Notes: a model not told the origin generated them from the sequence alone. A stretch of DNA of 64,000 bases from Alkalicoccus luteus (GCA_052061695.1 JBPZEY010000002.1), one strand, 5' to 3'. Counted from the first letter of the stretch, positions 52,523 to 61,731 are shown. Numbers and translations are program-made.

Positions 52523-53605
52523 TTAGTTAAGTCCTGGATATTTAAGTTTGAGAAGACGATAAACGTTTTGAACGATAACTTTAGAAATAGCATACGTTGG
52601 TATAGCAAGGATTAATCCAATCAATCCAGCCAGATTGCCCGCTATCAAAAGCAGGAGAATAATCGTTAGCGGATGCACCTTCAGCTTATGCCCCATGACG
52701 TTGGGCGAAATGAGGTTGCTCTCAATCTGCTGGATAATGATAATACCTATAACGACCCACAGTGCTGTTATTGGCGAATCAAACAACGCTACAATGACGG
52801 CGGGGATCGTGCCGATAAACGGCCCTACAAATGGAATCAGGTTCGTAAACATTGCGATGAGCGCCAGAACAACCGCATAATCCAGTCCTATGATCAAATA
52901 TACGATATAAGACAGAATACCGACACACACACTGACAATTGCCTGTCCCTGAATATAAGCACTGAGCGTGCTATCCATATCGCTCATAATTTTCTGCCCT
53001 TCATCCTGTGAATCTGAAGGAAGCTTGCTGAGAACGCTCTCCGGAAATTTCCCGCCGTCCTTCAGCAGGAAAAAGAGGACAAACGGTAAAAGAACGAGCA
53101 CTGTCACCACGCTGAATGCCATTCCGAGTGCACTGAGCAGGTTGCCTCCAAACTGGCTCGCGAAATCCGTTAGGTTGTCTGTAATAACAGAGGGATCGAA
53201 GTCCTCCAGAATCGGTTCATTTTGAAGCATCGTGACCCATTCATGCGTCAACAGATCATTGATCCAGTTCTCGACACCGGTAGCGATGTTCGGGAAGTTA
53301 TCAATCAGGTTTTCTGTCTGCTGAACCAGAATAGGACCAACCAATGCAGCGACACCTGCTCCCGCTCCTAAAAAAGCAAGAAATATAAGTAAGATGGACA
53401 CGACCGTGGGCATCCACTTTTCAAGCAGCCTGACGAGAGGACGCAGGATGTAGTATAGAACTCCTCCGACAATAATGACGGGGGCAAGCGATGAAAAGGC
53501 AATTGCAAAAGGCCGGAAAACAAACGGCACTTCTACTGCCAAATTTATTGCTAAAAGAATTAACACGACACTGTATAAAAATAAGAACCACTTTGACTTC
53601 GGCAT
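52523..53605 (-). CDS. AI-2E family transporter (PerM/TqsA-like)
   Basis: 360 residues with about eight membrane helices, a central soluble segment (about 100-200) and the family blocks GQAIVSVCVGILSYI, FTNLIPFVGPFIGTIPAVI and LISPNVMGHKLKVHPLTII. Members export small molecules or, in halophiles, act as Na+/H+ antiporters; the substrate is not determined here. CAGGAGG supports the ATG at 53605. It starts 17 bases after prs. Confidence 0.88.
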   Translation of the reverse strand: MPKSKWFLFLYSVVLILLAINLAVEVPFVFRPFAIAFSSLAPVIIVGGVLYYILRPLVRLLEKWMPTVVSILLIFLAFLGAGAGVAALVGPILVQQTENLIDNFPNIATGVENWINDLLTHEWVTMLQNEPILEDFDPSVITDNLTDFASQFGGNLLSALGMAFSVVTVLVLLPFVLFFLLKDGGKFPESVLSKLPSDSQDEGQKIMSDMDSTLSAYIQGQAIVSVCVGILSYIVYLIIGLDYAVVLALIAMFTNLIPFVGPFIGTIPAVIVALFDSPITALWVVIGIIIIQQIESNLISPNVMGHKLKVHPLTIILLLLIAGNLAGLIGLILAIPTYAISKVIVQNVYRLLKLKYPGLN

Positions 53606-53622
53606 CAAACGCCTCCTGACTG

Positions 53623-54564
53623 TCAGTCAAACAGCGTGCTGACAGATTCGTTTTCCTGTACCCTTCTGATTCCTTCTGCTACAAGCGGACCAACGGTAAG
53701 TACCGTTATTTTTTCGTCCCGCTTTTGCTTAGGGATCCGGACAGTGTTCGTTAGGACAACTTCTTTCAGAGCAGATTCCCGAATACGGGTAACTGCCGGT
53801 TCTGAAAGCACACCATGGGTGGCGCATGCATAAACATCGGCGGCTCCCAGTTCGATCAGTGCCTGTGCGCCTGAAGTTACGGTGCGAGCGGTGTCAATCA
53901 TGTCATCGATGATAATAGCTGATTTATTTTGAATATCCCCAATAATATTAATGCCGTGAACAGAGTCCGGCGCGTTCTTACGCTGTTTGTCGATAAATGC
54001 TATCGGCGCATCCAGTTGTTCAGCTAAGCGGCGCGCTCTTGCTGTTCCAGCATTTTCCGGCGCTACAACGACAATATCATTCAATTTTTTCTCTGCAAAA
54101 TAATCAGAGAGGAGATTGTTTGCGCGCAGCTCGTCCACAGGAATATTAAAAAAGCCCTGTACCTGAGCAGCATGCAGATCTACTGTTAATATCCGCGTCG
54201 TGCCCGCTGCCTCCAGCAAATTTGCTATTAATTTGGCCGTAATCGGCTCTCTCGATCGTGCTTTCCTGTCCTGACGCGAGTAGCCATAATAAGGGATCAC
54301 TACGTTTATCGACTGAGCTGATGCACGCTTTAAAGCATCGATCATAATCAGCAGCTCCATGATGTATTCGCTTCCGGGCTCAGAGGTAGACTGAATTAAA
54401 TATGTATCATAGCCTCTGACCGTTTCTTCGATATTAATTTGTACCTCGCCATCGCTGAACCTTGTTATTGAAGAATTACCGAGCGTCATGCCAAGCTCGC
54501 GGGCAATCTCTTCTGAAAGTTCCCGATTAGAATTTAATGTAAATAACTTCATTGTCTCCTTCAT
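53623..54564 (-). CDS. prs: Ribose-phosphate pyrophosphokinase, divergent copy
   Basis: 313 residues. It makes PRPP from ribose 5-phosphate and ATP. The N-terminal RFSDGEVQINIEETVRG and PYYGYSRQDRKARSREPITA are conserved, as is the catalytic TVDLHAAQVQGFF. The PRPP loop reads IDDMIDTARTVTSG and the flexible-loop region reads VAPENAGTARAR, both altered from the usual TAGT and GGVTRAR. The usual neighbours glmU and ctc are absent, so a second copy may exist elsewhere. GGAGGG serves the ATG at 54564. Confidence 0.9.
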   Translation of the reverse strand: MKETMKLFTLNSNRELSEEIARELGMTLGNSSITRFSDGEVQINIEETVRGYDTYLIQSTSEPGSEYIMELLIMIDALKRASAQSINVVIPYYGYSRQDRKARSREPITAKLIANLLEAAGTTRILTVDLHAAQVQGFFNIPVDELRANNLLSDYFAEKKLNDIVVVAPENAGTARARRLAEQLDAPIAFIDKQRKNAPDSVHGINIIGDIQNKSAIIIDDMIDTARTVTSGAQALIELGAADVYACATHGVLSEPAVTRIRESALKEVVLTNTVRIPKQKRDEKITVLTVGPLVAEGIRRVQENESVSTLFD

Positions 54565-54727
54565 CGTATCCCTCCAACATGCTGTTTATTCTATCCTATC
54601 ACAGCATTATCCATTTGCCGACTAAACTTCTGTACCGTCCAGTCTGTAGATCGTGTATAATGACTACTACCGGCCTTAATGAAGTTTAAATACCTTCCAG
54701 TTAAACGGTTGAAAGGAGGCAGACAGG

Positions 54728-55429
54728 TTGATTCGTCATCTGCCGAACGGCATTACGCTTGCAAATTTATTTTTCGGATTTTTATCAATTGGAGCTGCAG
54801 CAAAAGGTGATTATCAAAATGCAGCTGTATTTATTATTATCGGCATGATGTTAGACAGTATGGACGGATGGACAGCTCGGAAGCTGGGAGTGGAATCATC
54901 CTTTGGCAAAGAACTGGACTCCCTCGCGGATATCGTCACATTTGGGGTTGCACCTGCTATGCTTGTTTATGGGACTACCTTCAGCGACCTCGGCTGGACA
55001 GGGCTGATTCTCACCGGTATTTTCCCTATCTTTGGGGCGATTAGGCTTGCCAGATTCAATATTGATACCGACAGCACTCAAAAAAACTATTTTACCGGCG
55101 TGCCGATCACAGCAGCAGGCGGCGTTATTGCGCTGCTGACATTTTTTAATTTCGCCATTCCACAGGCAGCTATTTCCGCTCTTTATATGCTGCTTTGCAT
55201 TTTGATGGTAAGCCGGATCCCGGTTCCTAGCCTTAAGAACGTTCCAGTTCCCAAGTATGCTATTTTGATCACTGTCATGCTCGTATCATTGATAGCCGTA
55301 ACCCGCTACAATGCTATGATTGAATATTCCAATTTAATCATTGCCGCAATTATTTTATACATTTTGTTTTTGATTATTTTTTCCGTTTGGAAAAAAAAGC
55401 GGGTGCAAAAAACGGAAGACTATGGCTGA
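54728..55429 (+). CDS. pssA: CDP-diacylglycerol--serine O-phosphatidyltransferase
   Basis: 233 residues, about six membrane helices. The CDP-alcohol phosphotransferase signature, DGWTARKLG followed by SSFGKELDSLAD (about 47-69), is intact. It makes phosphatidylserine, the precursor of phosphatidylethanolamine. No psd gene follows. The start is TTG at 54728, served by AAAGGAGG; no ATG suits the conserved N terminus RHLPNGITLANL. A TATAAT at 54656 may be its -10 element. The end of the gene forms part of its terminator. Confidence 0.93.
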   Translation: MIRHLPNGITLANLFFGFLSIGAAAKGDYQNAAVFIIIGMMLDSMDGWTARKLGVESSFGKELDSLADIVTFGVAPAMLVYGTTFSDLGWTGLILTGIFPIFGAIRLARFNIDTDSTQKNYFTGVPITAAGGVIALLTFFNFAIPQAAISALYMLLCILMVSRIPVPSLKNVPVPKYAILITVMLVSLIAVTRYNAMIEYSNLIIAAIILYILFLIIFSVWKKKRVQKTEDYG

Positions 55430-55449
55430 TGCTGCCATAGTCTTTTTTT
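55418..55449 (+). terminator. Terminator overlapping the pssA stop
   Basis: GACTATGGC and GCCATAGTC form a 9-bp stem around TGATGCT, followed by seven T. The left arm encodes the last residues of PssA. Confidence 0.88.
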
Positions 55450-55493
55450 ATTCAGCGGCTGCAGCTTAAACAAAATGATGTTAAATAAGGGGA

Positions 55494-55958
55494 TTATTTG
55501 TCCTGATCTGAATCTGAGCTTCCGTGTCCATAGGCTTCCTCAGCAAAATCAGAACGCAGCGATCCTCTTGCCGTTGTTTCATGCAGCGGGTCTGTTACTT
55601 CTTCTTCTACCGGCCGTTGACGTTTGTCCCGCTTTTCGGCATGCTCTACCGTCGTTTTAGCGTGCGGCATAATTTCCAGCCGTTCTTCAGGAATTGGCTC
55701 TCCGCTGACAACGCAGGTTCCGTACGTCCCATTCTCGATCATGTTGAGAGATTCGTCAATTTCAGCCAGCTCATCCTGCTGCTGCTGCTCCAAGGCGGCC
55801 TCAGTATGACGCTCAGCTAATTCGGTTCCTTGATCTGCCGGATGATTGTCATAGTTGGAAAGCTCTTCACTCTCTTCTGTTTCTGAAGAGTCAGCCAAAA
55901 TCTCTCTTCGCCTTTTTACTAATTTGTCTTTGAAATAAGCCTGTTTTTTTTCATTCAT
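55494..55958 (-). CDS. DksA/TraR-related protein of the YteA type
   Basis: 154 residues, very acidic. An N-terminal helix (YFKDKLVKRRREIL), a coiled region with AALEQQQQDELAEIDESLNMIENGTYGTC, and SGEPIPEERLEIMPHAKT match the DksA-type fold. Only one of the four zinc-binding cysteines remains, as is known for the YteA family of endospore formers. It is shorter than I expect for full YteA, perhaps lacking its extra C-terminal domain. Function is unknown. An inverted repeat lies 23 bases before the start. Confidence 0.8.
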   Translation of the reverse strand: MNEKKQAYFKDKLVKRRREILADSSETEESEELSNYDNHPADQGTELAERHTEAALEQQQQDELAEIDESLNMIENGTYGTCVVSGEPIPEERLEIMPHAKTTVEHAEKRDKRQRPVEEEVTDPLHETTARGSLRSDFAEEAYGHGSSDSDQDK

Positions 55959-55980
55959 GATTGATAGCTCCCTCCAATAG

Positions 55981-56001
55981 GTGAATACATACAGTATTCA
56001 C
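55981..56001. repeat. Perfect inverted repeat before the YteA-like gene
   Basis: GTGAATAC and GTATTCAC are separated by 5 bases, 23 bases upstream of the start codon and just beyond the ribosome-binding site. It could be an operator or an mRNA hairpin. Confidence 0.5.
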
Positions 56002-56082
56002 GCTTGAGGATAATCATAAACATTTCGCAAAAATGCTCTTGCCGGTAGCTGCCGGGCACAGAGCTGCTCCATGTTGTATTCA

Positions 56083-57042
56083 TCATGTTGAAAGGATTGT
56101 GGTCAATCTTGTCAATTCTCCGTCATCTTTTTTACCGCGCTTCAGTGCTTCATCTATGTTGGTAACCGTCAAATCATTTTTGTCGATGCCAATCACAGCA
56201 CTGTCTGCACCGTCCCTGCATGCCTCGACTGCTTTTAATCCCATTCTGCTTGCGAGCAGACGATCCGCTGCAGTTGGATCACCACCGCGCTGTATGAAGC
56301 CAAGCACTGTTATTCTTGATTTTTCCCCAGTTTCCGCTTCCAGCTTCTGTTGAATTTCTGTAGCGCTTCCAGCACCTTCAGCAAGCATCAAAATATGGTG
56401 CAGTTTGCCTCTTGTACGCCCTTTTCGAATTTTGTACGCAATCTCCTGTACCGTAAATGGCTTTTCAGGAACGATAATGCTCTCTGCACCGCCAGCTGCT
56501 CCTGCATAAAGGGCAAGATCTCCGCAGTTTCTTCCCATCACTTCAATAATCGTCGTCTTCTCGTGACTGCTCGACGTATCGCGGATATTTGTCACTGCAC
56601 GCAGGACCGTATTGACTGCCGTATCAAATCCGATCGTAAAATCTGTATAACCCAGGTCATTGTCAATCGTAGCAGGAATACCAATTGTTTGAATTCCTTC
56701 TCGGCTTAATGCTTCTGCGCCACGAAACGACCCGTCCCCTCCTATTACGATGACCGCACTTATATTTAAGGCATGAAGCTGATCGATCGCTTGTTTTCGC
56801 CCTTCAGGCGTCATAAACGTTTTAGAACGAGCCGTCTTTAAAAATGTTCCACCTTTATGTATAATGTCTCCCACTGAAGAAGCATTGAGCTGCTCCAAAT
56901 CTCCTTTTATCAGTCCCTCAAATCCGCGTTTCACCCCATAAATTTCATAATTATAATACAGTGCAGCGCGGACCACAGCACGGACTGCAGCATTCATACC
57001 CGGAGCATCTCCTCCGCTAGTCAATACAGCAATTTTTTTCAT
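56083..57042 (-). CDS. pfkA: 6-phosphofructokinase, divergent copy
   Basis: 319 residues, group I ATP-dependent length. It phosphorylates fructose 6-phosphate. VLTSGGDAPGMNAAVRAVVR (about 6-25), VIGGDGSFRGAEAL (about 99-112) and GFIQRGGDPTAADR are conserved. The catalytic segment reads PATIDND: the residue before Thr is Ala where ATP enzymes have Gly and pyrophosphate enzymes Lys. The usual accDA-pfkA-pyk setting is absent, so this may be a paralogue. Allosteric behaviour cannot be judged. Confidence 0.88.
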   Translation of the reverse strand: MKKIAVLTSGGDAPGMNAAVRAVVRAALYYNYEIYGVKRGFEGLIKGDLEQLNASSVGDIIHKGGTFLKTARSKTFMTPEGRKQAIDQLHALNISAVIVIGGDGSFRGAEALSREGIQTIGIPATIDNDLGYTDFTIGFDTAVNTVLRAVTNIRDTSSSHEKTTIIEVMGRNCGDLALYAGAAGGAESIIVPEKPFTVQEIAYKIRKGRTRGKLHHILMLAEGAGSATEIQQKLEAETGEKSRITVLGFIQRGGDPTAADRLLASRMGLKAVEACRDGADSAVIGIDKNDLTVTNIDEALKRGKKDDGELTRLTTILST

Positions 57043-57108
57043 GTTATCCAGCTCCTTTCAGATGTCAGACTTCTAAAGCTAGTTTACCACGTCTCTTGAT
57101 TAAATGAT

Positions 57109-57133
57109 GAAAAAACAGCAGGAAATCCTGCTG
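57109..57133 (-). terminator. Intrinsic terminator after the HAD hydrolase gene
   Basis: On the minus strand CAGCAGGA and TCCTGCTG form an 8-bp stem with a 2-base loop, followed by six T. Confidence 0.82.
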
Positions 57134-57146
57134 CATAAAGAGTCTA

Positions 57147-57863
57147 TTATTTAAACAATCCCGTGCCTGACTGAATGTCTCGAAACAGATCGTCAAGCGT
57201 ACCAGTATCGTCAGGCTTGTATGCAGGGCTTCCCCGGTCAATCACAAACCCCGTAACAAGGTACGTTTTCATGCCGATGCTCCCAGCAACAATATCCTCC
57301 TGAACGTCATTTCCCACCATTATGCACTCTTCCGGAGCTACTTCCATTCGATCGCAGAGCTCTTCATAGTATTGTGTATGCGGTTTTGTAAACGAGCTGT
57401 TCTCATAAGACGTGATGAAATCGAGAGAGCTGCAGTCAATCCCTGCCCAATTCAATCGATGGCGTACGGCTGCTTCCGGAAAAACAGGATTTGTAGCAGC
57501 AGCTGTTACTAATCCCTGTCGAGACGCAGCAACGATAATATCTGCTGCTTTTGTGGAAGGAAGCCCCTCTGGCCGTAATGAAGCAAACTCTTCTTCATAA
57601 AATGTATGCAGCACGGGTGCAATCTCACGCTGCGAAACCCCTGCTTCCGGAATAAATGTTTCCATAAATACTTGTTCATTCGTTTTGGCAGGATCCAGAT
57701 TTTGCTGCATCGCTGCTGTGCCTCTCCATAGAGCCTGAACAAACTGATCCGGATGAACCAGGTGCTGGACAGCTGGAGCAAGCTTTTTCATGTAAGCTTT
57801 TACAAACGCTTCTGTATCAATTGGAAGCATTGTGCCATCAAGATCAAATAACACTGCTTTCAT
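57147..57863 (-). CDS. HAD-superfamily hydrolase
   Basis: About 238 residues. Motif I VLFDLDGTML with the nucleophilic Asp is at residues 4-13; motif II is ATNPVF, motif III has FTKPHTQYYEEL and motif IV VGNDVQEDI. A helical cap (about 20-90) makes it a subclass I phosphatase. Substrate unknown. CAGGAG before the ATG at 57863 favours this start over one six codons upstream. It is monocistronic. Confidence 0.85.
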   Translation of the reverse strand: MKAVLFDLDGTMLPIDTEAFVKAYMKKLAPAVQHLVHPDQFVQALWRGTAAMQQNLDPAKTNEQVFMETFIPEAGVSQREIAPVLHTFYEEEFASLRPEGLPSTKAADIIVAASRQGLVTAAATNPVFPEAAVRHRLNWAGIDCSSLDFITSYENSSFTKPHTQYYEELCDRMEVAPEECIMVGNDVQEDIVAGSIGMKTYLVTGFVIDRGSPAYKPDDTGTLDDLFRDIQSGTGLFK

Positions 57864-58062
57864 TTCATCCACTCCTGACATACTGCTGTGTATTTTATAT
57901 TCTACATCAGTTTAGCAGATATTCTTGTTTGCGTCGTTGAAAAATCAGCTTCCTTTTCCTGGATACATAGGCAAGCTTGTTCTATTTTTCCCATTGAAGA
58001 TACTGACCTGTTCCGCCTCTTATGCCGATATAATAGAGATAGTCCACTAAGTACGACAGAAT

Positions 58063-58093
58063 CAAAAAAACAGACCGCTCGGGGCGGACTGTT
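58063..58093 (-). terminator. Intrinsic terminator after rlmN
   Basis: On the minus strand AACAGTCCGC pairs with GCGGTCTGTT (one mismatch) around a 5-base loop, followed by seven T. It is 10 bases beyond the rlmN stop. Confidence 0.83.
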
Positions 58094-58102
58094 CATAGAA
58101 GT

Positions 58103-59185
58103 TTATTGCATTTGCTTTTTCTTCTCACGGTCTTTTTTCATCTGCTTGCTTCGCAGCTGTCCGCAGGCAGCATCGATATCAGAACCCTGCTCATGACGGA
58201 CTCCACATTGGATCCCCGCTTTCATCAGCGTATCAAAAAAGGTGAGGATATTACTCTTGCGGCTTTGCTCATACTGAATATGCTCATCTACCGGATTGTA
58301 CGGGATCAGATTGACATAGGAAAGCTTTTTTTTATCTTTAATAAGCTCAGCCAGTTCCAGTGCTTCTTCTTTTCCATCATTCACACCATCGAGCAAAATA
58401 TATTCAAATGTGATACGGCGGTTTGTCTTCTCTAAATAATAATCAACAGCCTCCATAAGTTTCTCGATCGGCTGCGCTTTGTTAATTTTCATAATTTTTG
58501 TACGCAGATTATTGTTCGGCGCATGCAGAGAAACAGCAAGATTCACCTGCAGATTTTCATTTGCAAAGTCATAGATCCGTTTAATAATGCCGCTCGTCGA
58601 TACGGTAATATGCCGGGCGCCGATAGCAAGACCGCTGTCGTTATTCACAACGCGTAAGAAAGCCATCAAATTATCGTAGTTATCAAATGGTTCTCCGATG
58701 CCCATGACGACGATATGACTGACACGTTCTTCTTTTTGCTCTTCATCCATTGCTTTTTGCACATGCATGATCTGCTCGACAATCTCGCCTGCACTCAAAT
58801 CGCGGCTTTTTGTCAGAAGACCGCTTGCACAGAAGCTGCAGCCAATGTTACAGCCGATTTGAGTTGTGACACACACAGAGGAACCGTAATCAAACCGCAT
58901 TAATACCGTTTCAATCAGATTACCATCCTTTAAACGGAATAAAAATTTCATTGTTCCATCTTTGGAGACTTGCTTGGAATGGACTTCAAGTGTTTGGAGC
59001 GTAAAGGTTTCTTTTAATTCCTCCAACACATCTTTTTTCATATTAGTGATTTCATTAAAATCGTCAATTCGTTTGCGGTAAAGCCAGTCCCACAGCTGTT
59101 TTGCCCGGAAAGGTTTATGCCCGCGCCCGGTAAACCAGTCTTCAAGAGCCGGAAGCGTATAGCTGTAAATAGACTCTTTATTCAT
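58103..59185 (-). CDS. rlmN: RlmN-family radical-SAM 23S rRNA (A2503-C2) methyltransferase
   Basis: 360 residues. The radical-SAM cluster motif CNIGCSFC is at about 111-118 and the second catalytic Cys is in DIDAACGQLRSK near the C terminus. GIGEPFDNYDNLMAFLR and ARHITVSTSGII are typical. RlmN methylates A2503 of 23S rRNA and A37 of some tRNAs. The motif VRHEQGSDIDAACGQL differs from the usual RREQGHDIDAACGQL, and the gene lacks the rsmB-rlmN-stp-prkC context, so it may be a second RlmN. A Cfr enzyme is less likely. Confidence 0.87.
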   Translation of the reverse strand: MNKESIYSYTLPALEDWFTGRGHKPFRAKQLWDWLYRKRIDDFNEITNMKKDVLEELKETFTLQTLEVHSKQVSKDGTMKFLFRLKDGNLIETVLMRFDYGSSVCVTTQIGCNIGCSFCASGLLTKSRDLSAGEIVEQIMHVQKAMDEEQKEERVSHIVVMGIGEPFDNYDNLMAFLRVVNNDSGLAIGARHITVSTSGIIKRIYDFANENLQVNLAVSLHAPNNNLRTKIMKINKAQPIEKLMEAVDYYLEKTNRRITFEYILLDGVNDGKEEALELAELIKDKKKLSYVNLIPYNPVDEHIQYEQSRKSNILTFFDTLMKAGIQCGVRHEQGSDIDAACGQLRSKQMKKDREKKKQMQ

Positions 59186-59280
59186 GTTAACCCTCTTTTC
59201 TTTACTAATCTACCGTAATCAGTAGTTCCAATCTTTTTTGACCATCTGCCATTATCTCAGCTTCACAGAGAAAATGCAAG

Positions 59281-60096
59281 TCACCTGAGGATCTCCTGAT
59301 TAATAATTTCCATATCGACAGCCAGCCCAAACCGTTCTCCGTCTCTATTAGTCGTTGCATATACAACCCCGATTACTTCTCCAGAGGCATTGATAACCGG
59401 ACTTCCGCTGCTTCCTCTGTAAACTGGTGCGTCGAGTGCGATCACCGGCTCAGGTTGTGCAGATTCCAGGTAACCAGCTATAATGCCCGAGTTCGGTACA
59501 AAATTGAAAAAGCGGGGATTTCCAATTATCGTAACCTCTTCCCCCTGACGAAAACCGCTCCCAATCTCCAGCGAGGGATGCTCCTCCGTCGAAAAGTCTG
59601 CTTCCAGCACAGCCGTATCAATCTCCTCATTCTCAAGCTCAATGTCAGCTTGATAGGACGTGCCATCTTCAAAATGAATCGATATCGGAGCATCATGATC
59701 AACTACGTGCTGATTTGTCATGACTCTGCCATCATCGAATACAAAACCGGTTCCTTTGGCATCACCTGAACGAATGACGACAATTGACTGTTGAAAATCC
59801 TGCACGTCTTCGTCGCCTCTCAGTTCATAGGCATTGCTTAAAAAATGAAAAGCTGGAATGTTTATCAGCTGCGGCCATACCGCCATTACATTCGCCAGTA
59901 AAGCGATTGCTGCAATGGACGCAATAGTAATCTTTAAACCACGTTTCATTTTCTTTTTTGGCTCCGGTTCAACCGGATCAGGGGGATTAAAAAATTCTTC
60001 TCTTGTTAAATACTTCTCCCCATCGTAAAACAGCTCTTCCTTTTTTTCTTCCTGTCTCTCTTGATTCTTACCAGTCTGATTGTGGTCATCTGTCAA
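59281..60096 (-). CDS. Membrane-anchored trypsin-like serine protease (S1C-like, no PDZ)
   Basis: 271 residues. A charged cytoplasmic segment of about 50 residues precedes one membrane helix (about 53-75); the protease domain follows outside. The triad is His in VMTNQHVVDHD, Asp in NEEIDTAVLEAD and Ser in YRGSSGSPVINASGEV. No PDZ domain follows, unlike HtrA. The start is TTG at 60096 with GGGAG upstream. It starts 28 bases after the CrtI-like gene, so they may be co-transcribed. Substrates are unknown. Confidence 0.83.
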   Translation of the reverse strand: MTDDHNQTGKNQERQEEKKEELFYDGEKYLTREEFFNPPDPVEPEPKKKMKRGLKITIASIAAIALLANVMAVWPQLINIPAFHFLSNAYELRGDEDVQDFQQSIVVIRSGDAKGTGFVFDDGRVMTNQHVVDHDAPISIHFEDGTSYQADIELENEEIDTAVLEADFSTEEHPSLEIGSGFRQGEEVTIIGNPRFFNFVPNSGIIAGYLESAQPEPVIALDAPVYRGSSGSPVINASGEVIGVVYATTNRDGERFGLAVDMEIINQEILR

Positions 60097-60124
60097 AAAT
60101 AGTCACTCCCGCTTCGACTTGTCA

Positions 60125-61615
60125 TTAGACGGGCTGGCGGCCGATTATGGATCTTGCACAATGAACTCCTGAGCTCGAGGCGCCGATCGAACCAGCTCCT
60201 GGAAAAATGTTGTCTCCGCATAACCAGAGCCCTGTAATGCCGCTTCTGTGAGAAATGGCTCGATAAAGTGCATTGTCAGGGGTTTGCGGAAACCCGCCTA
60301 CTTTACCGCCGGTTCTGCGTGTGTAGTGCTGCCATGCCATTGGTCCAGCAGTGAACATGTGTACCGCTTCGTCTGTAAAACCGGGGAATACTGCTTCAAG
60401 CTTTGTCAGTACCGCTTTCTTTATCGCAGCGGCATACCGGTCATAAGCGGTTTTGTCTTTCCAGTGGTCTGGATTAATATGTGTAGAAACCGTTACCGTT
60501 CTATACCCTGCCGGAGCCCGATGCGCATCAGAGACAGCAGAAATCGATACAAAAAAATGATTCCCGGCTTCTGCTGGTTTGTCGGGATTCACTAAAAACT
60601 GGTGAAACAGCGGCGTCTTTTCAGTCAGCGTATCTTTTAACGCAAGGTACATTGTAAATGCGCCCCATTGAAACTGGGCTCCCGCTTTACGCCGCAATCG
60701 ACCGCTCAGCTTAACCCGGTCCTCTGCCGGCAGCAGCGACGCAGCATCTTCAGCAGTGGTATTCAACACCACATTTGCCGCCTGCCAGCGTCCTCCTTTG
60801 TGATCTTCCGCTTCCCATAATCCGGATTCAGTTCGGGCAATGCCGACGATGCGCCTTCCTTTTTTTACAGTCCCGCCATTTGATTTACAGGATTGTATCA
60901 GAGCTTCGATCTGTCGGTAAAGTCCTCCTTCGATGTACCAGGCCCCTCTGTGATAAATGTCCAGTGCCGTGCATCCAAGCAGCGCAGAACATGCGTCTGC
61001 CTCTGTTTGCATACTGTCCAGCAGCACTCCATTTAAAAAATGCATAAAATCTTGTTGATACTGAAGACCATGCTTTTCAATTACGAATCCAAGAGGCTTT
61101 TGAAGCAACGGGATGCAGCGGAGCACTGCCGGGTGGAAACCTTTCAAGAGGGCTTCTGCTTCATGAAAAGTAGCAGGCGGAACAACAGGAAAATGAACCA
61201 TATGACGGCGCAGCAACCCTGCTATATGCCACACTTCTCTATAAAAGGACCGAATCGCTGGTGCGGCGTGTGGCAGCTTTGCATCCCACATTCGCAGAAA
61301 CTGCTCCCGGTTCTGATAATAAGGGTAGACTCTGTCCGCTATCGCTACATTCATAACGGTGTGGAGCGGACGTTTTTCAATCTCTATTCCCAGCCGCCTG
61401 TTAATTTTGTCGTGGATGCCGTCCCGTTCATATCCCATACCAAGAGTGGCGCCTACCGGAAAACGAAAGTTCTTTCGTTGAAACTTCCCTGCGCTTCCAC
61501 CCCACTCAGCTGCAGCCTCGACTAATGCCACGCTGCGCCCTTCAGCCGCGAGCAGCGCAGCTGCAGTAGACCCGCCAAACCCTGAACCGATTACGAGTAC
61601 GTCCACCTGTTCCAT
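60125..61615 (-). CDS. CrtI-like FAD-dependent oxidoreductase (phytoene desaturase-related)
   Basis: About 496 residues. The N-terminal FAD motif VLVIGSGFGGSTAAALLAAEG (residues 6-25) and the C-terminal signature GLWLCGDNIFPGAGSIGASSSG are those of carotenoid desaturases/isomerases and related FAD enzymes. No crtB or crtM lies nearby, so carotenoid synthesis is not shown; an amine or retinoid-like oxidoreductase is possible. AGAGGTGA supports the ATG at 61615 over one 32 codons upstream. Confidence 0.82.
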   Translation of the reverse strand: MEQVDVLVIGSGFGGSTAAALLAAEGRSVALVEAAAEWGGSAGKFQRKNFRFPVGATLGMGYERDGIHDKINRRLGIEIEKRPLHTVMNVAIADRVYPYYQNREQFLRMWDAKLPHAAPAIRSFYREVWHIAGLLRRHMVHFPVVPPATFHEAEALLKGFHPAVLRCIPLLQKPLGFVIEKHGLQYQQDFMHFLNGVLLDSMQTEADACSALLGCTALDIYHRGAWYIEGGLYRQIEALIQSCKSNGGTVKKGRRIVGIARTESGLWEAEDHKGGRWQAANVVLNTTAEDAASLLPAEDRVKLSGRLRRKAGAQFQWGAFTMYLALKDTLTEKTPLFHQFLVNPDKPAEAGNHFFVSISAVSDAHRAPAGYRTVTVSTHINPDHWKDKTAYDRYAAAIKKAVLTKLEAVFPGFTDEAVHMFTAGPMAWQHYTRRTGGKVGGFPQTPDNALYRAISHRSGITGLWLCGDNIFPGAGSIGASSSGVHCARSIIGRQPV

Positions 61616-61731
61616 TCGGTCATCACCTCTGCTTCTTATTATGGCCGGCTGTACACCTGTTTGCAACGAATACAGCAGCTTGACCGAAACCATGTTGAAA
61701 ACTTTGGGCAATTAGTATATGTCTCCCCAAC

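Noticed and set aside
58103..59185. Cfr resistance methyltransferase
   Set aside because: The DGTMKFLF and IETVLMR blocks and the CAS motif after the cluster fit RlmN rather than Cfr.
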